Assembly: GCA_019239815.1 (NCBI GenBank)
Contig: JAFAZL010000811.1
Location: 1-5,389 of the forward strand
DNA: 5,389 nt
DNA from: Acidobacteriota bacterium
GTDB lineage: Bacteria > Acidobacteriota > Terriglobia > Acidoferrales > UBA7541
Reading direction: 5' to 3'
Numbering within the stretch: the first letter of the stretch is position 1; each line of letters opens with the position of its first letter. Made by a program: the position numbers and the translations under genes. Shown piece after piece: positions 1 to 5,033 of the stretch. The notes below the pieces were generated by a model. It ran no database searches. It had not been told where the DNA came from and saw only the letters and a list, made by a program, of their open reading frames with translations.

Positions 1-395
1 AGCCCGACGATGAACGTAATGACGAAGCCGAGCACGATCGCCTGCACTGCCGCGACCGCCGCGCCTTCGTGATCTTTTTCGCCTATACGCCGCGCCACCA
101 TCGCGGTCGTCGACATCGACAGTCCAAGCCCCACCGCAAAGACGAGGCTCAGCATCGACTCCGTCAAGCCGATCGTGGCGACCGCGTCCGCGCCGAGTCT
201 TCCAACCCAGAACACATCCACTACGGCGAACAGAGACTCCAGCACCATCTCCAAAACCATCGGGATGGCGAGGAGCAGAATGGCCCGATTCAGGCTGACG
301 CTCGTGAAATCCTGGTGCGATCCCCGGAGCGCCTCTCGAATCGATGGCCAGATCGCAATCGGCTTCGATTCGAGCGTAACTTCCTGCGTTTCCAT
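1..395 (-). CDS. MATE-family multidrug efflux transporter (N-terminal part, cut by window edge)
   Basis: Reading leftward from the ATG at 395-393 gives 131 codons without a stop before the window ends. After a polar 30-35 residue N-terminus comes a typical MATE start: hydrophobic helix 1 at about residues 38-62 ([21 protein letters not shown]), then [19 protein letters not shown] at about 59-77 and a second helix at about 80-100. The loop [13 protein letters not shown] (101-113) and the start of a third helix follow. MATE proteins are inner-membrane antiporters of about 440-480 residues that export cationic drugs or metabolites using Na+ or H+ gradients, so roughly 30% is present. AAAGGA lies 5 bases before the ATG and supports this start. 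The substrate cannot be told from this part. The family call is sure; the MATE subfamily is not. The nearest neighbour, folP, is on the same strand but 323 bases upstream, so co-transcription is doubtful. Confidence 0.93.
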   Translation of the reverse strand, partial: METQEVTLESKPIAIWPSIREALRGSHQDFTSVSLNRAILLLAIPMVLEMVLESLFAVVDVFWVGRLGADAVATIGLTESMLSLVFAVGLGLSMSTTAMVARRIGEKDHEGAAVAAVQAIVLGFVITFIVG

Positions 396-421
396 GTAGT
401 CCTTTGCATTTCTGCGCAAAC

Positions 422-439
422 GCAATCCGATACGGATGC
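422..439 (-). promoter_or_regulatory. Inverted repeat upstream of the MATE gene, possible operator
   Basis: ATCCG-ATA-CGGAT (425-437) is a perfect 5-bp inverted repeat with a 3-base centre. GC on both outer sides (422-423 and 438-439) extends it if one A (424) is skipped. It sits 30-45 bases upstream of the MATE start codon, where a repressor site controlling efflux would be expected. No regulator gene for it is seen in the window. A repeat this short could arise by chance. Confidence 0.25.
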
Positions 440-501
440 AGTCGCGCGGCTGTATGAACACAATCAGAAAAAGCTAATCAGAACAAACGTAGAGGAAAGG
501 A

Positions 502-520
502 AACCGCGTGGGTCGCGGTT
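502..520 (-). terminator. Hairpin AACCGCG-N5-CGCGGTT, possible terminator
   Basis: A perfect 7-bp stem (502-508 with 514-520) encloses a 5-base loop. On the minus strand it is followed by TTTCCTTTCC, pyrimidine-rich but not a clean U-run. It lies about 200 bases past the folP stop and over 100 bases before the MATE start, so it could insulate the two minus-strand genes. With its weak U-tract it could equally be an unrelated structured element. Confidence 0.3.
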
Positions 521-651
521 AGGAAACGACGGGGGTTACGATGACGATCTTCATCTGATTTCACCAGTCATCGTTGCACTGCGGGGAAAGCATTGCGTTG
601 CAACGGAAAATGCTAGAAAGGAGTGTAAAGGAAGTCACCCATCAACGCCAC

Positions 652-686
652 AAAAATCTTGCCCCGGCCAAGAAAATTGACAATTT
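652..686 (-). terminator. Candidate folP terminator region
   Basis: On the minus strand, starting 33 bases after the folP stop, there are two short inverted repeats. AAATTG-T-CAATTT (686-674) comes first. CTTG...CAAG (672-658), with two more G/C pairs inside a mismatch, follows and runs directly into ATTTTT (657-652). A small hairpin followed by a T-run just downstream of a gene is the expected form of a weak intrinsic terminator. The stems are short, so this is a candidate only. Confidence 0.35.
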
Positions 687-718
687 CGGAACAAAAGAGG
701 CGTTTGCGGGTCACGGCG

Positions 719-1663
719 CTACGAGTCAAGAACGCGATCGGTCGTAGCCGCCACCTGCGCCATCTCCGCGACGTCATGGACGCGCACGATATGCGCGCCG
801 GCCAGAATGCTGGCCGCAACGGTCGCCGCGGTCGCAAACAGCCGTTCTTCGGATGGCACAGGATTCTTGCTTCGCAGCGTAGCAAGCTTTGCGGCCGTGC
901 CGCGCGTCGAACGATTTGCTATCGGTTCGTCGAAGATGCCTTCCTTCGCCAACGCCAGCGTGTGGCCAAGAAAGCCTTTGCGCGAAGTGCCGACAAGCAG
1001 TGGGTAGCCGAGCTTGGCGATCTCCGGCAACTTCCGCAGCAGTTCGTAGTTCTGCGGAAAGCTTTTGCCGAAGCCGACGCCGGGATCGAGCACGATCTGC
1101 GATTTCGCGACGCCGGCTTTTCGCGCAATTGCCAGCCCCGCGCGAAGATCTTTCGTCACGTCGGCCACAACATTTTTCGCGAACGGAATTTTCTGCATCG
1201 TCGCCGGGTCGCCGCGCATGTGCATCAGCACCAGCCCGCATTTTGTGTCGGCGACAACATCCGCGATTCGTGGATCGTAACGCAGCGCCGAAACGTCGTT
1301 GATGATTTCTGCGCCCGCTCCAAGCGCAATTTCCGCGACCGAAGATTTTCGCGTATCGATCGATATCGGAATTTTTATTGTTCCGCGAAGCGCCTCCAGC
1401 ACCGGCAGCAACCGGCGCAGTTCTTCAACCGAAGATGTCTCTGCGGAACCCGGCCGCGTCGATTCCGCGCCAATGTCGACGATATCGGCGCCCGCCTTTT
1501 CCAGCGCCAGCGCGTGCTGAATCGCCTTTTGTGGAGAGAGAAATTTGCCGCCATCCGAAAAGCTATCCGGCGTGATATTCAACACGCCCATCACGAGCGT
1601 CTTCTTACCGAGCACGAGCGACCGCTTCGCAAGCCGCCACCGAAAAATTTTACGAACCAGCAT
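719..1663 (-). CDS. folP: Dihydropteroate synthase (DHPS), folate biosynthesis
   Basis: A 314-residue protein that joins 6-hydroxymethyl-7,8-dihydropterin pyrophosphate to p-aminobenzoate, giving 7,8-dihydropteroate; it is cytosolic and is the sulfonamide target. DHPS motifs appear in order on a TIM-barrel scaffold: MGVLNITPDSFSDGG (25-39), DIGAESTRPGS (63-73), SIDT (101-104), INDVSAL (121-127), LMHMRG (146-151), LDPGVGFGKS (192-201), GTSRKGF (225-231) and IVRVHDV (292-298). N29, D103, N122, D193, K229, R294 and H296 match the E. coli residues N22, D96, N115, D185, K221, R255 and H257. Spacing agrees with E. coli up to K229. From K229 to R294 there are 65 residues instead of 34, an insertion of about 31. 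The ATG at 1663-1661 has no strong Shine-Dalgarno but suits the N-terminal extension (FRWRLAKRSLVLG) that precedes the barrel. No other folate gene is adjacent. Function is near certain. Confidence 0.97.
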   Translation of the reverse strand: MLVRKIFRWRLAKRSLVLGKKTLVMGVLNITPDSFSDGGKFLSPQKAIQHALALEKAGADIVDIGAESTRPGSAETSSVEELRRLLPVLEALRGTIKIPISIDTRKSSVAEIALGAGAEIINDVSALRYDPRIADVVADTKCGLVLMHMRGDPATMQKIPFAKNVVADVTKDLRAGLAIARKAGVAKSQIVLDPGVGFGKSFPQNYELLRKLPEIAKLGYPLLVGTSRKGFLGHTLALAKEGIFDEPIANRSTRGTAAKLATLRSKNPVPSEERLFATAATVAASILAGAHIVRVHDVAEMAQVAATTDRVLDS

Positions 1664-1725
1664 GGACGAAAAGTTTAACCGAGAAAGGAGACGTCCTCTA
1701 CGAACGAAAAGAGGAAGCCCTGTAA

Positions 1726-1749
1726 CCGCGGTCGTTTCCCAGACCGCGG
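1726..1749. other. Perfect 8-bp hairpin between the CPCC gene and folP
   Basis: CCGCGGTC (1726-1733) pairs with GACCGCGG (1742-1749) around an 8-base loop. An outer AAGC (1715-1718) can also pair with GCTT (1750-1753) across a bulge. On the plus strand it is followed by a T-rich run (GCTTTTGGCTTTGCTTTTG), like a terminator, although no plus-strand gene ends here. On the minus strand it lies in the 5' leader of folP, 63 bases before its start, so it could end transcription from the upstream CPCC gene or shape the folP leader. Confidence 0.4.
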
Positions 1750-1768
1750 GCTTTTGGCTTTGCTTTTG

Positions 1769-1800
1769 AATTTAACCTGTGAACACAGAGGTTTGAAATT
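1769..1800 (-). terminator. Bulged hairpin just after the CPCC gene, possible terminator
   Basis: AATTT-AACCT-GTG (1769-1781) pairs with CAC-AG-AGGTT-TG-AAATT (1784-1800) around a 2-base loop, with two 2-base bulges on the right arm. It begins 7 bases beyond the stop codon of the minus-strand gene. There is no U-run behind it, so it may instead stabilise the mRNA end. It contains ACACAGAGG, resembling the repeat units at 5034-5060. Confidence 0.3.
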
Positions 1801-1807
1801 CTAAAAA

Positions 1808-2116
1808 CTAATCGAGATCGAAATCGCGGATCGGCTTGCCGACCGGGCCGTCTTTGGCTTTCTTCATGGCTTCTTCAAATTTCTTTGCCAGGATGTCTTC
1901 CTTGTTCGATTCCTGGAACCATGAGTCGGCAAATTTATCTTCCCGCTGGCGATTCTGTTCGGCGAGAATGCCCGCAGCGTCATTCAGGTCGAGTCCGGGT
2001 CCAGCTTTCGGCGGCGCTTCGTGAGAAATCACGACGCCCAGCGCCGCATCGATTACCAGTTTCGCGTTGCAACACGGGCAGACAGCCTGGATTGTGCCTT
2101 CCGGTTTCTTAGCCAT
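1808..2116 (-). CDS. Small CPCC-motif protein of unknown function
   Basis: A 102-residue acidic/basic protein with no signal peptide or membrane segment. Residues 11-22 (AVCPCCNAKLVI) look like one knuckle of a zinc ribbon: C13, C15 and C16 form CPCC. No second cysteine pair is present, so metal binding would need a dimer or partner. SHEAPPK (31-37) and a Gly/Pro linker follow, then a highly charged probable helix or coiled coil (about 48-90, including EDILAKKFEEAMKKAKD), ending in RDFDLD. Similar proteins with an N-terminal CPCC and a charged tail occur, as I recall, as conserved hypotheticals in Acidobacteriota; this is recognition, not a search. Start: ATG at 2116-2114 gives MAKKPEGT. A GTG two codons upstream (2122-2120) has AAGG 8 bases before it and may be the true start. 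It is on the same strand as folP, 144 bases upstream, with hairpins in the gap. I assign no function. Confidence 0.82.
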   Translation of the reverse strand: MAKKPEGTIQAVCPCCNAKLVIDAALGVVISHEAPPKAGPGLDLNDAAGILAEQNRQREDKFADSWFQESNKEDILAKKFEEAMKKAKDGPVGKPIRDFDLD

Positions 2117-2131
2117 GGGCACAGTCTACGC

Positions 2132-2153
2132 CTTTTCACGAGCCGTGGAAAAG
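2132..2153 (-). promoter_or_regulatory. Hairpin covering the ribosome-binding region of the CPCC gene
   Basis: CTTTTC-ACG (2132-2140) pairs with CGT-G-GAAAAG (2144-2153), a 9-bp stem with one bulged G and a 3-base loop. On the minus-strand transcript the 3' arm ends in GAAAAG and continues as GCG, so the only Shine-Dalgarno-like AAGG before the start lies partly inside the stem. This could limit translation. The remaining gap to the plus-strand SDR gene has no strong promoter; TTGTCA-N17-TCTACA (2211-2183, minus) is the best but poor candidate. Confidence 0.3.
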
Positions 2154-2253
2154 CGGGTCATCCAAAGCATCTGGCCGCACGTTGTAGAGATTCGGGCCGA
2201 GTCGATGACAAAAATGCGGCGCCGAGGCGCTGCACTCCATCGAAGGGACGAAG

Positions 2254-2913
2254 ATGGCTGGGGAAAAAAGGCAAGTATTCATCGCTGGGGCCACAGGCTA
2301 CATGGGACAGCGACTAGCCGCGGAACTCGCGCGCCGTGGCCATGCAGTGTCGGGATTGGTGCGCGCCGGCTCGGAACAAAAATTGCCAGCTGGATGCACT
2401 CCCGTGATTGGCAACGCGCTCGATGTGACCACATTTCGCGACAAGATCGCTGCAGCGGACACGTTCGTGCAACTGGTCGGCGTCGCGCATCCCAGCCCAG
2501 CGAAAACAAAACAGTTTCGCGAGATCGATCTCGTCTCGTGCGAACAATCGGTCGCCGCGGCCGTCGCGAACCACGTAAAGCATTTCGTCTATGTCAGCGT
2601 CGCGCACCCAGCGCCGATGATGCACGCGTACATCGAAGTGCGCAGCAAATGCGAAGACATGATTCGCGCCAGCGGGCTAAACGCAACAATTTTGCGTCCG
2701 TGGTACGTGCTCGGGCCCGGCCACTACTGGCCATACTTGCTCGTGCCGGGTTACTGGCTCGCGCGCCAAATCCCTAGTATGCGCGAAGGTGCCACGCGAC
2801 TTGGCCTGGTCACGATCCAACAAATGCTCGCCGCGCTAGTCCAAAGCGTAGAAATACCAGCGACCGGAATTCGCATCCTGGAGGTACCGGAAATCGCAAA
2901 GGCGCGACTTTAG
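2254..2913 (+). CDS. NAD(P)-binding atypical SDR / NmrA-like protein
   Basis: A 219-residue single-domain Rossmann protein. The first strand and glycine loop QVFIAGATGYMGQRL (7-21) hold the GxxGxxG motif of extended/atypical SDRs. GHAVSGLVR (29-37) supplies the basic residue often associated with NADP preference, and D57 (NALDVTT) fits the adenine-site aspartate. The strand AADTFVQLVG (67-76) is followed by HFVYVSVAHP (110-119), YIEVRSKCEDMIRASG (126-141) and LNATILRPWYVLGPG (142-156), the usual NmrA-like order. The classical YxxxK pair is altered: Y126 is followed by R130, with K132 two residues on, so it may bind cofactor or act as a sensor rather than a standard dehydrogenase. AAGGGA 6-7 bases before the ATG supports the start. 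Its stop overlaps that of the convergent MarR gene. Related proteins include the NDUFA9-like and NmrA families; substrate unknown. Confidence 0.9.
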   Translation: MAGEKRQVFIAGATGYMGQRLAAELARRGHAVSGLVRAGSEQKLPAGCTPVIGNALDVTTFRDKIAAADTFVQLVGVAHPSPAKTKQFREIDLVSCEQSVAAAVANHVKHFVYVSVAHPAPMMHAYIEVRSKCEDMIRASGLNATILRPWYVLGPGHYWPYLLVPGYWLARQIPSMREGATRLGLVTIQQMLAALVQSVEIPATGIRILEVPEIAKARL

Positions 2914-3407
2914 GCGGACGAACGCGACGGAGCGGGCTCGATCGGAGGCGGCGCTTCGAGGTCGACGGCCACGTGGGCCAGGCGTTCCAGCTCCCGGCGG
3001 AAACCGAGCCAGAAATCGGCGCCGACGGTCTTCACGAAGCGCTCGTGGGCGGCGCGCCAACCCGGCAGACTCTCCTTCAGAGCGTTTACACCGGCCTCGG
3101 TAAGGTTTACGAAGCGCTGGCGGCGTTCCGCCCGCTTGGAAACGGTGAGCAGGCCTTGCTTCTGCAGTTTCGCTAGCGTCCTCGTAAGTGTCGTTGAATC
3201 AATGAGTAAGATCGATGCCAATTTGCCGATGGAGGAAGGCTGAGACTTGGCAACGGCGATCAAAATCGTGAATTGCGTGGACCGAATGCGCGTCTCTCGA
3301 AAAGCATCGTCGTACATACGCGTGATTGCCCGCGCCGTGCGCCGGAAATTGAAAGAGGCGCAATAGCCGGTGCCATCTAGGTCGAGTTGCGAGAGAGGGG
3401 AAGTCAC
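2910..3407 (-). CDS. MarR-family winged-helix transcriptional regulator
   Basis: A 165-residue protein from a GTG at 3407-3405. CASFNFRRTARAITRMYDDAF (16-36) is the first dimerisation helix, with a cysteine at 16. The winged helix runs through RSTQFTILIAVA (42-53), SSIGKLASILLIDSTTLTRTLAKLQKQGLL (58-87; recognition helix at about 70-81) and the wing VSKRAERRQRFVNLTEAG (89-106). The C-terminal dimer helices are at about 108-150, then a Pro/Ser-rich tail. MarR proteins bind as dimers to palindromic operators and are usually released by phenolic, drug or oxidant signals. The frame stays open further upstream, but that stretch overlaps the promoter and a divergent gene and has no family likeness, so I chose the GTG near the domain; no strong Shine-Dalgarno precedes it. 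The palindrome at 3435-3446 suggests autorepression. The convergent SDR gene may be functionally linked, but this is inference. Confidence 0.92.
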   Translation of the reverse strand: MTSPLSQLDLDGTGYCASFNFRRTARAITRMYDDAFRETRIRSTQFTILIAVAKSQPSSIGKLASILLIDSTTLTRTLAKLQKQGLLTVSKRAERRQRFVNLTEAGVNALKESLPGWRAAHERFVKTVGADFWLGFRRELERLAHVAVDLEAPPPIEPAPSRSSA

Positions 3408-3429
3408 CGCAAGGCTTATAAAGTTCAGC

Positions 3430-3459
3430 TTGACTTGTATATACAACTCAAAGTATATC
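3430..3459 (+). promoter_or_regulatory. Possible divergent promoter toward the winged-helix gene
   Basis: TTGACT (3430-3435) and TATATC (3454-3459), separated by 18 bases, form a sigma-70-like pair on the plus strand. The start would be near 3466, giving a leader of about 138 bases before the GTG at 3604. It interlocks with the minus-strand promoter and contains the palindrome. The -10 is only fair and the -35 lies within a symmetric element, so this may be a by-product of the inverted repeat. Confidence 0.35.
3435..3446. promoter_or_regulatory. Perfect palindrome TTGTATATACAA, probable MarR operator
   Basis: A 12-bp perfect palindrome, extended by GA/TC at one base distance (3432-3433 and 3448-3449). 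AT-rich palindromes with TTG...CAA ends are typical of MarR-family operators. It overlaps the predicted start of marR transcription and lies in the spacer of a possible plus-strand promoter, so a bound dimer could block both. That MarR binds here is inference from position and shape. Confidence 0.6.
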
Positions 3460-3478
3460 TGATTCCACTGTTTGTCAA
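3452..3478 (-). promoter_or_regulatory. Promoter for the MarR gene
   Basis: On the minus strand, TTGACA (3478-3473) is a perfect -35 and TATACT (3457-3452) a near-consensus -10, separated by 15 bases, slightly short. Transcription would start at about 3446, about 40 bases before the GTG start, placing the 12-bp palindrome on the start site. It is the best sigma-70-like element in the window. Confidence 0.6.
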
Positions 3479-3603
3479 GCCGTGTGTCCGATTTTTTCCA
3501 GCGAGCGAGTCGAGGTCGAGTGGTCGTTGTTGTCGATATGTTGGCCGGTTGCCCACATCGATGAAGGTACAGCGTTTGTGTATTCCATTCCCGGGGGTGG
3601 CTT

Positions 3604-4263
3604 GTGGACTTGGCGTCTGATGCGAAACGCGATGCAGCGCTGCGGCGGGCGGCCGCTGCAAATGACGCAGTGAGCGCCGCTGGTGCGGCGGAGGCATCGC
3701 CGCGGAAAGTACCGAGCCGGTGCGTCTTGTTCGGCGATTTTGAACTCGACCGAGTGGAACAAACGCTGCGCAAGTCCGGCGAGACTTTGAAGATCCCGGC
3801 CAAGATCTATCAAGCGATGATGGTGCTGATAGAGTCGCCGGGCGATCTGGTGACGCGAGAACAGATTCGCAGCCGGCTGTGGCCGCGAGACGCGAACGTA
3901 AACTACGACGCCAACGTAAACACGACCGTGAACAAATTACGTCAGGTGCTCGGCGACACGAGCGAAGGATCGAATTTCATTCAGACCATTCCGCGCCGCG
4001 GATACGCGTTCGTTGCACCGCTACGTTATGCGGATTCGCCGGCGGTGAGGGCAAGTGAGGCACAGAGCGGCGCAACGGCGAGTTCACGTGGATTCGCAGC
4101 GATCGGCGAAACTTTGCGATCGGAGCGAGCGAGAATCTGGTTTACGGCGAGCGTTGTAACGTGGGTTACGGCGGCGATCCTGTTCGCCGGCATAATGCTT
4201 TGGCAAGCGCGCCACGCGCAAGCGGCAGTGAAAAGTCCCGCGCAAATCATCAACAAACGCTAG
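3604..4263 (+). CDS. Winged-helix (OmpR/CadC-type) DNA-binding protein with one C-terminal membrane helix
   Basis: A 219-residue protein. An Ala-rich N-terminus (1-40) precedes a Trans_reg_C-type winged helix at about 41-140: FGDFELDRVEQTLRKSGE (43-60), LVTREQIRSRLWP (82-94), the recognition-helix segment VNTTVNKLRQVLGDT (105-119) and the wing FIQTIPRRGYAFVAPL (125-140). A 38-residue linker leads to one membrane helix (about 179-200, WFTASVVTWVTAAILFAGIMLW), then 19 mostly polar residues. The layout matches CadC/ToxR-like membrane-bound one-component regulators, cytoplasmic DNA-binding side first, but lacks the periplasmic sensor of CadC and the TPR or beta-propeller repeats common in acidobacterial relatives. 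No receiver domain is present. The GTG start at 3604 has GGGGG 6 bases before it; a downstream GTG at 3670 would shorten only the Ala-rich tail. It diverges from marR. Target genes are unknown; the DNA-binding call is firm. Confidence 0.9.
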   Translation: MDLASDAKRDAALRRAAAANDAVSAAGAAEASPRKVPSRCVLFGDFELDRVEQTLRKSGETLKIPAKIYQAMMVLIESPGDLVTREQIRSRLWPRDANVNYDANVNTTVNKLRQVLGDTSEGSNFIQTIPRRGYAFVAPLRYADSPAVRASEAQSGATASSRGFAAIGETLRSERARIWFTASVVTWVTAAILFAGIMLWQARHAQAAVKSPAQIINKR

Positions 4264-4277
4264 TCACGGGACTTTTC
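4230..4277. terminator. Bidirectional intrinsic-terminator-like hairpin
   Basis: GAAAAGTCCCG (4230-4240) pairs perfectly with CGGGACTTTTC (4267-4277), an 11-bp stem with a 26-base loop. The A-run/T-run at the stem base gives a UUUU segment on either strand, so it can serve both the winged-helix gene (plus) and the convergent HD gene (minus, stop 60 bases away). The left arm is coding (last residues of the winged-helix protein) and its stop codon (4261-4263) lies in the loop. The loop is long for a textbook terminator. Confidence 0.6.
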
Positions 4278-4336
4278 TGTTCGGACCATAGCCCGCACAT
4301 TCGCTGCGAAAAGAATATTTGCCGGATGATTCAGCT

Positions 4337-4936
4337 TCAGGCCGACTGTGCCGCCGCAGGATTTCCGCGGAGGCCGAGGGCGTCGGCGTTGGCGCGCATG
4401 GCTTCGATGCAAAATTTGATGTGATCTTCGAGCGGGATGCCGAGCTCCGCGGCTCCGTTGCGGACGTCGTCGCGCGAGACGCCTCGAGCGAATGCTTTGT
4501 CCTTCATTCGCTTTTTTACCGAATCGACCTCCAAATCCAAGATGCTTTTTGACGGGCGCACATAAGTGCAGGCGGTGAGAAAGCCGGCGAGCTCGTCGCA
4601 GGCGAAAAGCGTGTGTTCGAGTGCGGACTGGCGCGCGATGCCGGAATAGTCGGCGTGAGAGAGAATCGCGCGAATGATTTCGTCGGAGTAGCCGAGTTCT
4701 TTCAGAATTTTTGCGCCTTCGGCGGGATGTTCTTTGTCAGCGGCGTGATCGTTGTTGGGAAAGCGTTCGTAGTCGAAATCGTGGAGTAGCGCGGCGAGGC
4801 CCCAGGTTTCTTCGTCGGCACCGTTTTTCCTGGCGTAGGCGCGGACGCAGGTTTCGACGGCGAGCATGTGTTTGCGCAGGCTTTCGGATTTTGTATATTC
4901 GCAGACTAATTTCCAGGCGTCGTCTCTCGTGGGCAC
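4337..4936 (-). CDS. HD-domain hydrolase, COG2316 type
   Basis: A 199-residue soluble protein of the HD metal-dependent phosphohydrolase superfamily. Metal-site residues appear in order: H23 (RKHMLAVE), H52-D53 (ALLHDFDYERFP), H70 (EHPAEGAKILKELGY), H94 (ILSHADYSG) and D114 (FACDELAGFLTACTYVRPSK). The conserved second half SVKKRMKDKAFARGVSRDDV (139-158) and LEDHIKFCIEAMRANADALGL (169-189) matches the full-length pattern I know for COG2316 predicted HD hydrolases, so it is complete, not a fragment. The substrate is unknown; HD enzymes act on nucleotides, cyclic dinucleotides or other phosphate esters. There is no GYP motif, no RelA/SpoT synthetase part and no membrane helix. The GTG at 4936-4934 has GGAG 6 bases upstream and the product begins at the usual point for the family. 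It stands alone, convergent with the winged-helix gene. Confidence 0.92.
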   Translation of the reverse strand: MPTRDDAWKLVCEYTKSESLRKHMLAVETCVRAYARKNGADEETWGLAALLHDFDYERFPNNDHAADKEHPAEGAKILKELGYSDEIIRAILSHADYSGIARQSALEHTLFACDELAGFLTACTYVRPSKSILDLEVDSVKKRMKDKAFARGVSRDDVRNGAAELGIPLEDHIKFCIEAMRANADALGLRGNPAAAQSA

Positions 4937-4997
4937 GATTGGCTCCGATGAATTCAGGGACAGTCTAGCAGAGGGATCGATTTGCGGGCGGTTGGCC

Positions 4998-5011
4998 GTG
5001 ACTGGTGACTG
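4998..5011. repeat. Tandem duplication GTGACTG x2
   Basis: The heptamer GTGACTG occurs twice head to tail, followed by one more G. It lies 22 bases upstream of the other tandem repeat. It is short and could be chance, but adjacency of two such repeats suggests non-coding repeat DNA. Confidence 0.4.
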
Positions 5012-5033
5012 GAAAAGGCGAAGAAGGATCTAC

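Larger units (their letters stand above)
396..718. other. Gene-free region between folP and the MATE gene
   Basis: This stretch is 323 bases long. Reading frames that cross it run into folP or the MATE gene on the wrong strand and give arginine-rich, low-complexity proteins with no family likeness, so I call no gene. It holds the Shine-Dalgarno and probable promoter region of the MATE gene (minus strand, about 396-470), the inverted repeat at 422-439, a 7-bp hairpin at 502-520, a palindrome CGTTGCAACG at 596-605, and two AT/GC hairpins at 652-686 just beyond the folP stop. No clear -35/-10 pair was found. Confidence 0.6.

Noticed and set aside
69..680. Plus-strand open frame of 203 codons over the MATE gene and the gap
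   Set aside because: It is antisense to the MATE coding region, and its Arg/His-rich product shows no hydrophobic core or motif.
613..885. Minus-strand 90-codon frame overlapping the end of folP
   Set aside because: It overlaps folP in another frame on the same strand, its product is rich in arginine and tryptophan, and it has no Shine-Dalgarno.
659..1678. Long plus-strand open frame (339 codons) opposite folP
   Set aside because: It lies almost entirely antisense to a certain folP gene, its product is very rich in arginine, histidine and glutamine without any domain pattern, and it arises from the GC-biased codons of folP.
2183..2211. TTGTCA-N17-TCTACA as a promoter for the CPCC gene
   Set aside because: Only the -35 is convincing; the -10 matches three of six consensus bases, so it is mentioned but not called as a feature.
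3510..3535. Repeated TCGAG/GTCGAG words upstream of the winged-helix gene
   Set aside because: The copies are short, partly overlapping and irregular, within chance for this base composition.
3408..3803. N-terminal extension of the MarR frame up to an ATG at 3803
   Set aside because: The added 132 residues overlap the promoter/operator and the divergent winged-helix gene and resemble no MarR protein; the GTG at 3407 gives the normal family length.
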